This document shows positions 5,846 through 6,514 of a stretch of 6,514 bases of DNA, piece after piece. Origin of the DNA: Sediminibacterium sp. (GTDB lineage Bacteria > Bacteroidota > Bacteroidia > Chitinophagales > Chitinophagaceae). Position 1 is the first letter of the stretch. Each line of letters starts with the position of its first letter. Under the pieces are notes generated by a model, which was given only the letters and a program-made list of their open reading frames with translations, was not told where the DNA came from and made no database searches. A program made the translations under genes and the position numbers. The stretch is taken from positions 1 through 6,514 of the forward strand of contig JAQBNJ010000123.1 in assembly GCA_028288645.1 (NCBI GenBank). The letters are read 5' to 3'.

Positions 5846-6514
5846 ATGGAAGGCAAACCGAAGAAGATCCTGATAGCAGATGATGAACCGGACATATTGG
5901 AAATTGTAAGTTATAACCTTGGGAAAGAAGGATACGAGGTCTATACCGCCAAAGATGGCAACGAGGCCATTGAAAGAGCCAAACAACTGCATCCCGATCT
6001 CATTATTTTAGATATTATGATGCCCAGGAAGACCGGGGTGGAGGTATGTGCCATACTCCGTTCTCAGCCCATCTTCCAGGACACACTCATCATTTTTTTA
6101 ACCGCAATGAGTGATGAGGCATCGCAGATCAAAGGACTCGAAACAGGTGCCGATGATTATGTAAATAAACCGATCAGTCCCAAAGTGCTCGTGAGCCGCG
6201 TGAACGCATTATTCAGGAGAGTGAACAACAAGGAAACAGGTAAAAATATCAGGTGTGGCAATATCGATATCGACCCCGTAAAATTCCTGGTAAACATTGA
6301 TGAGCAGGAAGTGATCCTGGCCAAAAAAGAATTTGAGTTATTATACTTATTAGCCTCGCGCCCGGGCAGGGTATTCCTCCGAAACGAAATACTGTCGCAG
6401 GTTTGGGGCAACGACGTGATCGTGGGCGACAGGACCATTGATGTTCATATCCGCAAAGTAAGACAGAAGCTTGGCGTGGATTGTATCACTACCGTGAAGG
6501 GGGTTGGGTATAAA
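5846..6514 (+). CDS. OmpR/PhoB-family response regulator; last residues cut by window edge
   Basis: There are 223 codons visible, open to the window edge. The reading ends at GVGYK, the usual last strand of the family, so probably only about 3-15 residues are missing. The receiver domain (about 6-125) has the acidic pair Asp12-Asp13, phospho-acceptor Asp56 in LIILDIMMP, Thr86 in FLTA, the switch aromatic Tyr105, and Lys108 in NKP, so it should be phosphorylatable. The DNA-binding winged helix (about 133-223) has LAKKEFELLYLLASRPG, the transactivation-loop region around QVWG (185-188), and recognition helix DRTIDVHIRKVRQKL (195-209). It is a cytoplasmic transcription factor driven by a sensor histidine kinase. 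In Bacteroidota this PhoB-like type is often followed by a PhoR-like kinase gene, which would lie outside the window. Neither the signal nor the regulon can be read from the sequence, so phosphate control should not be assumed. Confidence 0.95.
   Translation, partial: MEGKPKKILIADDEPDILEIVSYNLGKEGYEVYTAKDGNEAIERAKQLHPDLIILDIMMPRKTGVEVCAILRSQPIFQDTLIIFLTAMSDEASQIKGLETGADDYVNKPISPKVLVSRVNALFRRVNNKETGKNIRCGNIDIDPVKFLVNIDEQEVILAKKEFELLYLLASRPGRVFLRNEILSQVWGNDVIVGDRTIDVHIRKVRQKLGVDCITTVKGVGYK

Noticed and set aside
5575..5895. 106-codon minus-strand frame spanning the divergent promoter
   Set aside because: It overlaps the start of the response regulator, the whole promoter gap and the signal peptide of the caspase-like gene in another register, so it is not compatible with either real gene.
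6157..6438. 93-codon minus-strand frame
   Set aside because: It is antisense to the winged-helix part of the response regulator, whose motifs are unmistakable.

Overview
The window looks like chromosomal DNA from a member of the Bacteroidota, probably of the Chitinophagaceae/Sphingobacteriia type. Supporting signs are moderate GC content, two 8-mers that match the Bacteroidota -7 promoter consensus TAnnTTTG, and weak Shine-Dalgarno signals. The gene content also fits: a long secreted TolB-like propeller protein with a barrel-like C-terminal part, and an OmpR-family regulator of the common Bacteroidota PhoB-like type. The taxonomic placement is inference.

Layout from left to right: (1) 1-2430, minus strand, a secreted TolB/PD40 beta-propeller protein. 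It has a degenerate peptidase-MA-like N-terminal domain and what looks like the start of an outer-membrane barrel. The window edge cuts off its C-terminus; the 810 visible codons are uninterrupted. (2) 2431-2491, a 61-bp divergent spacer. (3) 2492-3130, plus strand, a complete glyoxalase-II-like metallo-beta-lactamase-fold hydrolase with all metal ligands. (4) 3131-3467, a convergent gene-free region dominated by a 237-bp palindromic, MITE/REPIN-like element with perfect 23-bp terminal inverted repeats and five short hairpins. (5) 3468-5705, minus strand, a secreted protein of about 745 residues. Its C-terminal domain resembles a clan CD (caspase/CHAT/separase-like) cysteine peptidase with a His...Ser-Cys-Gly-Gly arrangement. 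(6) 5706-5845, a divergent promoter region with a TAnnTTTG box for each flanking gene. (7) 5846-6514, plus strand, an OmpR/PhoB-family response regulator lacking only its last residues; a sensor kinase gene may follow outside the window.

The genes do not form one operon: orientation alternates at every junction (minus, plus, minus, plus). The two secreted minus-strand proteins would act in the cell envelope, the hydrolase in the cytoplasm, and the regulator at DNA. The most notable items are the caspase-like secreted protein, for which I know no characterised function, and the structured repeat element, whose stems show a compensatory base-pair change. No RNA genes, CRISPR array or intact transposase gene were seen.
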